Source of the DNA: Marsupella aquatica
Taxonomy: Eukaryota; Marchantiophyta
Assembly: GCA_973895155.1 (NCBI GenBank)
Contig: OZ316891.1
Location: 11,656,001 to 11,720,000 of the forward strand
Reading direction: 5' to 3'
Length of the DNA stretch: 64,000 nucleotides
Shown: positions 1-11,405 of the stretch, one piece after another
Layout: each line of letters starts with the position of its first letter
How positions within the stretch are numbered: the first letter of the stretch is position 1
Notes under the pieces: generated by a model
Databases searched by the model: none
Told to the model about the DNA's origin: nothing
Seen by the model: only the letters and a program-made list of their open reading frames with translations
Position numbers and translations under genes: made by a program

Positions 1-8
1 GAACGTCT

Positions 9-519
9 TGCTTTACCTTCATTATATTTAGTTAGCCCTTTTAGTAAACTGGTCCTTTTCATACTCTAGGGGGTAGCAAAAAGAACTGTTTTCCATTCAC
101 CCTCCCCTCTTCTATTGCATAGCATCAAAAGTCACTCACATTGATGAACCATTTCTCCCCAGTTTCTACAATTGACTACGATTCATTCTCCTTATCTCCC
201 ATGTAGCTGTGGACCATTATCTCATCCCACTATTGCTGGGGTAGATGGCAGATCTTTATCACTTGTTTTACTTCTTTCTAGGTTTTGGGGTTCATTTCAA
301 TTTGGTATTTGTCCTCTCTAAACCTCTTTTGCTTTTCCTCCGTTATACTTAGTTTGGTCCTTTTCAGTAAAGTGGTCCTTTTTCAACCTCTAGGGAGGGT
401 GGCAGAAAGAGCTGTCTTCCATTCACCCCTCCCCCCTTTCTATTGGAGAGCCTCCAAAGTCACTCACATTGATGAAGTATGTCTCTCAGTTTCTGCAATC
501 GACGACAACTCAATCTCCT
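9..519. repeat. Imperfect ~190-bp direct duplication
   Basis: Bases about 9-200 and 333-519 align over their whole length, offset by about 329 bp. Both copies contain the stretch cattcaccc followed by ctattg, then gtcactcacattgatgaa (131 and 460), then caatctcctt or its variant near the end. The copies differ by scattered substitutions and small indels, so the duplication is not recent. Short open frames inside it are not shared between copies, so it is unlikely to be coding. The rest of 520-1223 shows no recognisable gene and probably holds the promoter and 5' UTR of the next gene. Confidence 0.75.
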
Positions 520-1223
520 TCTCACGGAAGAACTTTAGTTTTCCAGCAGCTCGTCGACAAATCGCTTTAGTACTCATGCGCATCACATTTTCAGGTGGGC
601 GTCTGAGAAAAAGCACCCTTTCCACTGGGACGAATGAGAAGCACTGGAGTGCGTCAATAGTCAATCGCTCGGTCAGCAAGGATTGTGCATTGTGGTCAAA
701 GCATTGAATCTCTTTTCCCAGTTCTCTGCTGAGAGACACCCCTCATCACTGAAACGGCTGTGAACTTTTAAATGAATGCAATCATGCACTGGCGAAGTTC
801 AATACACCACAGTCAGAGTACTGATAAGTGAACTGTGAATTGGCTGGAGGGTTTTTTGGTCGTCGACGCCCCCCGTGAGTTGGAACAATTGTTTGTCGAC
901 CAGCGTACTCTTTCTCCGCTCCCATCTATCTCAGCTCTGACCCGAAGGAATCCACAGATGGTGGATGTTTCACTGGAACAGCACATTTCATGTTCTTGAC
1001 ACTAAGAATTGCACGTCTTACCGGTCATCGGGAAGGAAGGGGTTGGAAGATCGACTTGCGAAGCGTCACTGTTCTTCGGAAGGTTTGAAAGATGGAGTGA
1101 GAAGGAGCTGACAGTGAATCTCACCGCTCATTGACAGGCGAGGGAGGGTTCGGAAGCGTTGGTGACGAGGAAGAGAAAGGGCTAGCGGCAATATCAGGAA
1201 CAGCGTCAGCAGCAGCAGCAGCT

Positions 1224-3921
1224 ATGGCGGAGTTGAGGAACAGACGCATAGCAGGGTATGAATACGGGGGTGAGCTTGGGCTGGACGAGTTGCAGCCGCG
1301 ACCGCCTTCTGCGACTCCCAAGTGGAGGCGGGCAGTGGAGAACACCCTCTGGCTCGCAGCCGCGGCTTTCGTGTTCTACTACGGCGACGGCCACACCGAC
1401 TTCGTCTCCGTGCTGATTTCGAATCCACGAATCATGCGGTATGTGCGCACGTTGTGTCTCGCAGTGCTCTGCAGTGCTGCTTATCATTTCTCATGTGGGA
1501 GGCAGCAGTAACGAGGCAATCTACGTGCTAAGGGAGGGAGGTGAATATGAATGTGCGAATGAATGAATGGCGCTAAGATCAAGCCTCTCATGGCGGCACC
1601 CATTTGACCTCCCATCCCCTGACTTCAGTTTTGAGTGGCTCAAACCTTTGTCCATTTGATTCTCAATTCAGTTCGAGTATTCTCAATCTGTCTCTGTATC
1701 TCAACCTGCTGTATGGCCCTCTGGAGAGAAAGAAGTGAATCTCGTCATTGTTCGTACGTGATCTTTGCTAGGCTCGGTCTGACATTCCAGATGTTTAAGT
1801 GCCCCGCGCGCCTTTCCATGATGTCTTCTGTTCAGATTAAGGTCTGAAATCCATTCCTGAGTCAAGAGTTTGTGTTTTCTTGTTGCTTTGGAGCCCTCCA
1901 TGCATATAATGTACAGCGCGGGCGAGAATCGTTAGCGCTTAAAAGATATTCTGCACAATCTGCCACTGCTTCAATGTGTGTGCATCAAATAATCGACCTC
2001 GTCGATACTGAATTCGCACTTTGCACAAATTTCGTTGTCAAGAAGAATGTGCAGAACGTCTTTTAGATGCTGAAGGTGTTCTTTCTCGTAGATCTAAAGT
2101 CTTTCCTGCGACAAGTTTTGGGTTTCAGTTTGCCCGGGGCCCCTGTCACATCAATAGCAATGTGTGCGTTGAGTTACATTCAATGAATATCGAGGAGAGG
2201 TCTACATCGTCAGTGTTGAATCTCTGTACTCTTAGGTTCCTTCACTCAATTTATTTTCATCACCTGCATTTTCTGAGTACTCTGTTTCCCCCGGAGCTCG
2301 TAGTGATAGGCATGTACATAGTGAAGTAGTGCATTCTTTTGGGTTTTCAGAGGCATTACGTTGTCTCCTGTATTGAAAAGTAGTGGGAAACGACATCTGC
2401 TCAGATTGCGTGAGCGTTTGTTTCGCAACTCTTCTTTAGCACAGAGAAACGGGAGGGTCGCATACATTTGGGTGTCTTTGTCACAAGACGTCATACTTTA
2501 GGTTGTTGACCAATGGTCACCTCTGGACTGTAAGGTAAACTCAACGATGTCCTCTTGGCAGACCATCGTCTGATCTTGCTGTAGGTATCACAGACGAGCA
2601 AACGGTGCACATGACGCAAATACAGATTGAATCGTTTCCTAAGCCACGTGACCCTAATGGGAGATACGATGAAGCAGAAATGCATGACAATTTCACGAAG
2701 ATTTCAAGGCTAAACTTGACTGACCAAGTATCCGATGAAGGGTTGATCCAGCAGAAACTGAAGAAGAGTTGTCCCTCGGCAGAGAGTTGGTGGTCAAACT
2801 TGCCAAGACGGGGAGAATCAATCCTGGAGAAATGGCTTTGTATAAAGCTGAATGTGAAATACTGCGATGGTTATACTGACACATCTTTTTCAATTTCAGG
2901 AGCTGCTTATTTTGAAGAGAGACCATGTACTGAGGACAAACCTATAGAGACAGAGAACAGCAATATTCTCACCGCCTCATGGTCATAGTCTGTCTATAAG
3001 CGGGAAATTCTTCTGAGCATACTTGTCATGCCTTTTTGGATGTTGCAGGAGACCGTTCTACGTAGGGTTGCTTTGTCTGGCTATCAACACATTGATATTC
3101 TTTTATCTAGCAGTCTGGTTACGGCATGTTATCAGGACTGATGCAAGCTGGGAAGTTATTGCTCCTGGAGCCATTCCAACTGCTACAATTTTGGGAATCA
3201 GTGCTTTTTTGATGTAAGTATGATGAATTTGTCTTGACTTCAGCTTCTTCTTGCCAGATCTAGGATGGTGCTAATGAATGACTTTGGCAAAAGTGAATGG
3301 ATCGGCCTTAGAGCAGCCCACTTGTCCTGGGTTGAGTCGGTGGCTTCTCTGATCGTTGGATCTTTGTGCAGGTTTGTGTTTGCCTTGTGGCCAGTTTGGG
3401 GACTTCTGACACTTCCTCTTTTGGTACGTTCTCCTCGCCCCTACGACATGTTTTTGTCCGCTTTACAGTGATCAGGTGTACTATCCCCCGATGCTTTGGG
3501 GATGAAGGTTAGGTCCGGTAGGTGACGCACTGCAGGGGGTTTAGTTGAAACTATCCTGAGCAGTAGATGATATGGCTAATTGTCCGATTGTATCGACTTA
3601 TTAGCAGGCTTACCAGTTTCCCCTGCGATTTCCATTCCTTCGTTAGATTTATGGGCATAGTGTCAGTGAGAGGCTCGTCGTCGACCAACTACATCTACAG
3701 AGTCCACTGATTTCCGTCTCGACAACGAATTGCATTGGCTTTGACGTAAGCTGTCGTCTCGGTTCGATTTTTATGTGATGGTTGGGTTTTGTTGCATTTT
3801 GCAGATTACGCTGTTTATGACGTTTGTCATCATTTCCCCTTACCTTCCGCCTTATACAAAAAACAATGTTGTAGACGAGCAGGCCTCAGACCCAAAAAAT
3901 CTCTACAAGAATCATGATTAG
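1224..3921 (+). CDS. TMEM128-like four-pass membrane protein (4 exons)
   Basis: Predicted small integral membrane protein of 182 residues resembling the TMEM128 family, whose function is poorly defined. Exons by GT-AG and phase are 1224-1438, 3049-3213, 3372-3423 and 3805-3921, and all junctions keep frame. The start is the first in-frame ATG (MAELRNRR); the frame is open further upstream but has no ATG. Hydrophobic segments include NTLWLAAAAFVFYYGDG, FYVGLLCLAINTLIFFYLAV, ATILGISAFLMFVFALWPVW and LLITLFMTFVIISPYLPPY. The WEVIAPGAIPTA loop and the VWGLLTLPLL stretch match the family pattern, and the length is close to the animal protein (165 aa). An alternative exon 3 start at 3258 is in frame but would add a non-conserved 38-residue insert, so I rejected it. 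Intron 1 (1439-3048) is long and holds an unrelated 127-aa open frame. Confidence 0.82.
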
Positions 3922-5533
3922 AATGGAGAGAAAACTGCTTCCAGTCTCTTTGAGGTCTGGCAACTTTGGTGAAGTCTTTTGGGATGAATCAGCCACATGG
4001 TGACACTGCTGTTTGGCTAAGGATCGGAGGTAAACAAAGAGGTTTCGTTTTGTCGTTCAGGTGCCATGAGTTTGTAATGGAGGGCAATGATTGCTGATCT
4101 CCTTCTAGGATCTTGCATTAATAGCACTCAAAGCAGTAGAGTTGTCTTGACCCTCTGTGAAGACAACTGATTGTGCAGTGCTGGACCAACTATTAGGTTC
4201 CAGTGACGGTATTGCTTAGGATCATCTTATTTGTCTACTTCTGCACGTTCTGGTGGTAGATCAATTGCGACTATCTGGCATTTAACGGATCCCTCATCTC
4301 ATCCTGTCCAAGACGGATGGAAAGTCTTGATGTGAAATAGAAACTTGGATTCAGAGCGGTCCTTCTGGACATCCATAGTGCCTGGGCAGGTAACTTATAA
4401 CATGTCACTTAATCGACAATGTTGATAGCTATCAGTGATTTGCGATCTATTGTAGCTGTACATAAAATGCTCTCTCCTCCCCTTTCGCGGTACAAGAGTC
4501 TTGAACAATTTTGTTGTTGTCCTACGTTGGAACCAACCCAGGTGTCATAGAATTTGCGATGCAATCCTTGGTTTGAATGTTCTCTTTGGATTGCACAAAT
4601 ATCAAGTTTCCAGTTTGAACTCGAACTGAGTATTCTTTACTGGTTTGGAGTTTACTCAATTCTTCTTTAGACTCTGCACGTGAGATACTCGAAAGAAATA
4701 GTAGCCCATAGCTGTAAGTTGAAGCACGCGTTGTGTAGGCCCACAACTGCAAGAGTCTAACGGAGTTATTTTCTGTGATTTTACTGAAGTTCATAAATCT
4801 AGCTCGTGATCCTCGTTGATCCGGTTGTGAATGAGATGCACAACTCCCTCATTAGTCAATTCGCTCATGCCTTCCGTACTGTAAAATGGTCATGACAGTT
4901 CTTTCCGTCAAGAGATCAATATATGCCATAGAACTCGAAACTATTGAAACTTATAGTAAAAGCTGCCAGGGACTTATAGTAAAAGCTCCACCACATATGA
5001 AGCTGACTTTACATTCCACCATTTGGTGCAGCCAACAGAATACTGTCAATATCTGCACATGTATTACAAAAGGATTCCGAATACTCACAAATGAATGGCC
5101 CAAACGACTAAATGTGTCTGACTGGCCACAAGAATCCCGTGTAAGCCCATCTATTAAGCAGCCTTTGAGTATCTATTGTTCAATTGATTCATGGATCTGA
5201 GTGAGCAGAACTCACTGCCATTTATCTTCCTTTTAGGCGGCAATTCGTAGCAGTGCGAGTCCAGGAGTAAGAGTGGACAGGCTCACGGGTTTCAAGCAAG
5301 CACAACAGCACAGTACAAGCTGAAGTGGTAGCTCGATAATATCGCTCATTTCATTACGAATATTTTCACTGTACCTACTGAGCAATTTCAATCACCCGCC
5401 CGTGATAATAATTTTCTCGATCCAAAAGATGGAATATGATCGTGGGGAGATTTATCACGTGGCTGCATATGGAGGAGTGGAATGAAGCTTTCATTATTCA
5501 AGCAATTGAGTGGAATTGAAGGTAGTGAGAGAG
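3922..5533. other. Intergenic, no gene recognised
   Basis: This is the 3' UTR of the TMEM128-like gene followed by unassigned DNA. Short open frames, for example 4522-4794 on the minus strand and 4886-5200 on the plus strand, show no recognisable domain, codon bias or neighbouring splice signals. Confidence 0.5.
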
Positions 5534-5935
5534 CAGTTAATAATGGAAGACGAAGAATTGGCATGGTCGTTGATCTACCAGAATCTGCGATTAGAGTACC
5601 GGACCATACGCAATGACGGCAACCTCGCATCTCAGGACACGTCAGACGTTCAAGCGGCAGTCGCTGATCGGCGTCCCAGAAAAAAAAGCTTGAACTCTAT
5701 GACAGCTTGTCAAGAAGGAAAAGATTGAAGCAATTCTCGGAGAATGAGGTATATCATCTCTGTCAACAGGAGATGGAGGTTTTGTAGGGCTTGGCTGCCT
5801 TATAAAAGACGCTGGTGGCGAGTCATCTTCGAAGCGGAAAATGCATGGGCATCAGTCACCACCTTGCAGAATGTACAGGGCCTTGATGTATGGTCTCGAG
5901 ATTGCCAAATCCATTTGAGACAAATAAACGCGCAT
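5534..5935 (+). pseudogene. Possible remnant of an RNase H-like/E3 ligase gene
   Basis: An open frame begins MEDEELAWSLIYQNLRLEYR, similar to the start of plant RBR-type ubiquitin ligases (Met-Glu-Asp-x-x-Leu-Ala then alternating hydrophobics). About 150 bp on, in another frame and past stop codons, come VKKEKIEAILGE, then GDGGFVGLGCLIKDAGGE and YRALMYGLEIAKSI. These resemble the RNase H-like (RVT_3) module that follows in those ligases. No RING, IBR or RING2 cysteines follow. The pieces lie in different frames with stops between, so this looks decayed. The match is from memory of the family and is weak. Confidence 0.3.
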
Positions 5936-8900
5936 GGCAATCGGGCTGTGAACAGGAGCACCAGTTCGAAGCCCGATCAATCTTCGGGGTGATTAATCTT
6001 CTCTACTCACGTGAACAGGAGAACCGGTTCGAAGTCTTCTTAGTGAATATCAAGCTTTACATAGCATATTGTTTTTTGGGTTGTGTGGAAATCACTTTGA
6101 ATAGCACTGTTTCAACCAAGTTGTAGGCTACTGAGTCGGAATGTGAGTTCCCCTATCTCGTTGGTCTGGCCGACGCTATTCTTTTGCAAGGTGCGGCCAT
6201 CAGTTCTGCTACACTTGCGGAGCCAATTAGCGAGGGAGGCAGAAGATGTGCTCATCTCCGCTCTTCTCGGATACTCTACAAGAAAACATGCAGCAACCAA
6301 TGATTAGGCAAGCATTTGAGATATTGAAGTGATAGACTGCATAAAGGCTGAGATTCTTCAACGGCATAGACCGAAATTACGATGATCTGGGTAATGTAAT
6401 ATGGAGCTCCAGCTAACACGACATCTCAATCAGACGAATTTAATTCACAACTGCCCACATATGGTATATGAACTTCCAAGACTTCTCCCTTTTCCACACT
6501 AGCCCCTTTTTCCACGTTAGCCCCATGACAAGTTCTAAATAGATATGAAAAAAAAATACTGGACAATAAATTTCTATGTTATTTTGGTTAGTCTTGCTCC
6601 ATCTTTGTTTTTTGTCTATCCTCATTTCAATTTTGTGGTTTTAGAGTTAATGTCACTTTTGTCCATCCTCATTTTAAATCACTTTTGTCTATCCTCGTTT
6701 AACTAGAGAAGAGTTAAGGTCCCTCAAATTGTCAGCATTGAGACCTATTAAGTTACCTCCAAAATTGCACCACCTTCTTAAATTGCCTCCAAAGCTAGTT
6801 TAATTAGTGAACTGCCCCCATGGATTAATCTTAGTTGTACATGCCAACTATTTTTAGTTATTTTGTTCTATTTCTGGGGAGATATAGTATAAAAATGGGA
6901 CAAACAAAATGATCAGATCTCATGACAATCATGATGACCGAAAGCCAGACGATTACGACAGAATGCTGTACCGTGTGCACAATGTGGCAAAGCTCAGAAA
7001 TAATCATGTGAATGATGAGGACGTTCTGTACCAAATAGATAAAATACCAAAGGGGGCTAGTGGCCAACTTGCACCCAGGGAAGAGAGCAAGGCAGCAAGC
7101 CACGTGATATTGTCCTCGAAAAACTGTGCTGTCAGTGTGAACGACGTTTTGCGTGTTCATGTTTAGCACTATGACATTCTCGTCAGTGCATCCAGCACAC
7201 GTTTACTTTCTTTAAAGGGCTCCTTATTTGATGCCACAAGAAATTCCCCCAATCGGTCTGCAAGCCAGTTGTGTGGCTTGCTAAGGAAGGGTTTCCTTCT
7301 TGGAAAAGGAATTCCCCAAACATCTAAATTGTCTTCTTAGAGGTGATGATAGTCTTAGGCTTAAACAAGAGTTTCAAAGGTTGTGTGTGGGTCAAGGAAT
7401 ATCTTATTTCACACTTCAAACACGCTGCTTGAAGGTTTAAATTTCTTGATAAGTGCAACAAATAGAAAGTTTCACTCTTATCAATCATTATAAACTACCC
7501 TAAAAACATAATTTCTGTACCTGCAGTACAATTTAAAGTAGATATTGCATACTCAATAAGTGGAAGGACCAAAGGTACTCACGACCAGCTTGCACTTAGG
7601 GTGGCTTTAAAAGAAAGTGCGGGCACTTGTGAACTTCTTTGCCCAAAATAAACTGGAGAGCTCCGCTTATTATTTCAAATATAGACTCCATACCAAAGAT
7701 CTTTTGAAATGAAATTCAATAAACTCAAATCCCATGAATGAAAGAGTCAAAGTTTAGAAATGTTTAGACCGAATGCTCAAGCCAGGTGGTCTAAACTTCT
7801 AGACAAAATAAGCACCACATTAGCATTTACTTGGGCCCACTGTTTGCCATGTAGGATTGGTAGACACCATATATGAATGGGCCCCCAAGTTCTTGTAAAG
7901 CCCACTGCAGCACTTTCCATTCATTACATTGTCTACTTAGATTTTATCTTAAATGATGTCATTGTGCCAAAAAGGCAAAAATGCCAAACCTGGAGATAGG
8001 GTCCCAATGACAAAGCGGGCCAATAAAGGGAAATGGCCCCAAGAAGACCAAAGAGGCCAAACAAGCCAAGGACCCCCCACAACCAAAAATGAGCAAAGAC
8101 AAAGACCAAAACAGGGAACACACTAAGTAGCTGAGAAGACTAACGCCTTACTAGGCTGAGAACCCAGGTAGATCTCTGGAGTAAACCACATAGAAGGATC
8201 CCGAACATGAATCTTTCTAGAGGCCCTAAAACCAACTGCTTTGGCCCTCTGAAGTGCAACCAGGAGTGCAACAGATTGACGCACCTTTGTCAAAAGAAAG
8301 TGTTGAGGACAGATACACGAGGGAAAGGCCTCCACGCAATACAAAAAATTGCACAGGTCGGAGGAACTGGTCGGATGTAAGGTTGAGAGCACCAAAAATC
8401 TTAGAGCAAAAGGGTAGAAAAGATCTCTGGGTAGAAATTTGCATAGGCTTTCTCCTTGAGCTGGGCTGCCTTGGCTACAGCTTGTCCAGGCCTCGGGGTC
8501 CAGGCACATGTTATTGTTCCATGGAGATATGGTGCAACAATGTGATGAAGAGGAAGGAGCTCAAACAAAAGGGGGGCCATCAAGGACTGGCAGATAGTCA
8601 AACTCCAGAACAAGTCCTAGCACAATTTAAGAGGCAGACCCAAATAGAGTCAGAAGGTGCCTCAAAGAGCATGCTAGAAAGGGTGTGATGCTGTATGCAA
8701 TCAGAAATCACTTGCTGAACACGATTTGAACTGTGTAAGACTCCCGGTAAGACTACCTCCATGAAGGCTGGAACAACAGCCTGCACAACCTTGAGCAAAA
8801 GTGATAGGGCCTGGCCAAGGCAAACCTGAAATGGGAGGACCCGGCCAATCCTCCACCCCCATGACATGGTCAAAGAGGATAGGCTAAGATCCGCAATGAA

Positions 8901-10200
8901 GCTAGAGGCAAGGGTAGGGACCACCAACGCCCTTGGAACTACTGAGGAACGCACGAGGAGCCATGGAGACAACTGATGAAAGAACCATGCCACCATTGCA
9001 ACAAGGCAGGGCAGCCTGCTTGGCAACAAACAAACCATCCTCTTTGTCAACTAAGGGCTCCGGGGCCAACAAGGTGTCCAAAGCTCCCCATCAGAGTGGT
9101 GATAAAGGATGAGAACAAGGACAAAAACAAAGTGGGTGGTATCATGCACTGAAGATACAATGGGCACCAGACGAAGCACTGGACCAGTATCATGAAGCAA
9201 TCTGAATGTCGCCAAGAGCTACCAACTGGTCAATGTGATGAAACACCACCACAAAGGGCCTGAAACAATACAACTCACACACAACAGCAGGCCAACGCCA
9301 ACCGCCATCAAATACCAACATACACCAAACGAGCCTAGTCCGACAAAGCACGACACTCGGCCCCACATAATAGAAACTAGTTGCCGACCCACGAGGCCAA
9401 CCGTTGGCGGCCAAAAAGTCAAGCTAAAACGCCTTGCCGAGCACCAGCACCAAGGCAAGGCCCAGTCAAGCCAGCCAAAGTACAGATGCCAGGTGGACAT
9501 AGGGACCCAAAACACATCAGCGAAGGATGGGGTCCGACCGCATGTGTGGCCACCAATCTCAGGTGTGGCCATAGGGCTGCGAGGTCAACCTCTTGGCGAG
9601 TGACCTCCCAGGAACTCCCCCAGCCCTGTGGGAGGGCGTTCCAGCAAAGTTGGGCGCAGGGTTGGACTTGCACTTGAGTACCCCGGACAACCAGCAGCTT
9701 CGCATGCACTCCCGGCTCTGTTCAATCTTAGAGGGAATGAAAGCAAGACAATGTGCCTGCAAGGTCTTCTGGAGCTTATGCCAGACTTCTATGATAGGCC
9801 AAACTGATGGAAAGAATTGGCAAGATCTATTTACGGACCCCATGAGAGGTCTCTTCCAAAATTCTTGGCACCAGAGTGTGCCATGTCAACAACAACCGCA
9901 ACAAACAAGACTCATCAATTTTGTGAATCAAACTTATAGTTTTCATTCGTGTTTGTGTCAATTTGGGTGTAAATTGTGGGACACCATGCCATAAAAAGAA
10001 AAGTAAAAAATTAGAAATGCAAAGAGCAAGACTGTTAAAAGTGTCACTATGTAACAATTTTAGTTACGTATCCAATTTTTATACTTAAATTCAAAGATTT
10101 TTAAAAAATATCTTTCATATAATAAATAATGAATAATAACTAACTTGATAACTTCCTTGTTAAAGGGTAATTGGCTCTTGGAGTAAGATTTCCGGCCCTT
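5936..10200. other. AT-rich and CA-rich intergenic DNA, no gene recognised
   Basis: I find no recognisable protein domain here. Around 6595-6700 a degenerate repeat with core ttttgtcyatcctcattt occurs about three times. From about 8000 to 9850 base composition shifts: it becomes rich in C and A on the plus strand, and many overlapping open frames appear on both strands. That is typical of low-stop sequence bias rather than genes. The stretch could be the body of an old non-autonomous transposon, but no terminal repeats were found. Confidence 0.45.
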
Positions 10201-10211
10201 TGCAATTAAGG

Positions 10212-10622
10212 TAAACTGCTAGCCATGGCCCGAACTTGAACTCAACGAACTAATACAATTTATTTGATCGAACATACATTGATCTGGTTTCAAATGCAAT
10301 TGCCACAGATTGAATTTTGACTCTCTTAGCTTGATAACCAGGTTGTCCAACCTGCAAAGCAAAGTATTCCTACGGCAGCTGAAGGAATGCCAAACTGCCA
10401 ACTATGGTCCGAACTGGAACTCAACAAACTGATACAATTCATTTGATTAGACATTAATCCAATTTCAAATGGACTTGCCACAGATTGAATTCTGACTCTC
10501 TTAGCTTAAGAATTTGGTTGCATGTAGCAAGAAGACATGATTTTGACAACTACTTAATTGTGATAACCACATTGTGAACTCCTGCAAAGCAAAGTGTGGC
10601 AGTTGAAGGAATGCCAAACTGC
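10212..10622. repeat. Imperfect tandem duplication, ~183-220-bp units
   Basis: Unit 1 (about 10212-10394) and unit 2 (about 10395-10614) share cgaactbgaactcaac, gccacagattgaatt, tgactctcttagctt, cctgcaaagcaaagt and gaaggaatgccaaactgc in the same order. Unit 2 carries an extra ~40 bp. A third unit begins at about 10615 and breaks off. No coding content is apparent. Downstream to 11405 the DNA is very AT-rich and no gene was found. Confidence 0.75.
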
Positions 10623-10979
10623 TCAGGCCATTGCTGAATGGGTCCACAATGATTCTCTGAAAAAATCTAATCTAAAGAATGCAAGCTTTAAAATCTATCT
10701 TATTTGTCCAACACAACATGACTACCAGCTTCCCTTCCTAATCAAACTTCTCTCTTCTCTAAGCTTAAGCTTTGCCATTCTCCATTTGATGAATAGTTGC
10801 GTCAAGGTGATGAGGCTATTAACCTTTAATTCAAAACTTGTCAAAGTCGGACTGCAGTGAAATCTCCAAAATTTCCAATTATTTGAAAGTATGTTGACAA
10901 ATCGGGCGACACATTTTCTACAAACATGACTTAGCTACTAGAAAGCTTAGATCACAGTATTCATTAAAACTGGAAATTT

Positions 10980-11140
10980 AAAAGTCCAGATTGTGATCCT
11001 CAAATTTACATTCTTGTCTCTAAAAAGTCCATTAATTTTGCTCCAAATAAACAATTTTTCAAGACTAAATATACACTCTTTTTGGTTTAAAATTACACTT
11101 TTGCACTCCAAATTTGATTTTAATCAATTAATCATAATAC
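10980..11140. repeat. AT-rich degenerate repeats beside the two-gene cassette
   Basis: Short degenerate units of the form ccaaatttayaattc recur here. A similar cluster lies at about 23500-23700, on the other side of the cassette. The best match is atcctcaaatttacattctt here against atccttcaaatttacaattc there, in direct orientation. They could be subterminal repeats of a transposon, but AT-richness alone may explain the likeness and no terminal inverted repeat was found. Confidence 0.25.
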
Positions 11141-11405
11141 AGAAATTATTAATATTAATTGTATTTGAAATTAAATAGATAAGTGACAAACATGTATCAT
11201 TTGGTCAAAAACTCATGATTAAATTCAAAGTGAGATTAATCATCTCATTTATCATAACATATATTCAAGGTTGGCTAGCCATAATGTCGATCCTACTCCA
11301 ATGGTCAAGCTAGTGTAAAGTCCAAAGTAGTTCTATGACCTGTGAAATAGAAAAATGATTGCATGACTCCAATCTTGTGTCCTACAATGTACAGAAACAT
11401 AATGA

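Noticed and set aside
1131-1223. N-terminal extension of the TMEM128-like protein from 1131
   Set aside because: The codon at 1131 is TTG and the extension is low-complexity; the first ATG in frame is at 1224.
2605-2988. 127-aa plus-strand open frame
   Set aside because: It lies wholly within intron 1 of the TMEM128-like gene and matches no family I recognise.
3258-3371. Alternative exon 3 extension of the TMEM128-like gene
   Set aside because: It is in frame with usable splice sites but adds a polar insert in the middle of a conserved membrane segment. The later acceptor at 3370-3371 gives the family pattern.
8254-9994. Several overlapping 100-150-aa open frames on both strands
   Set aside because: Biased composition with few stops; no domains, splice signals or consistent codon use.
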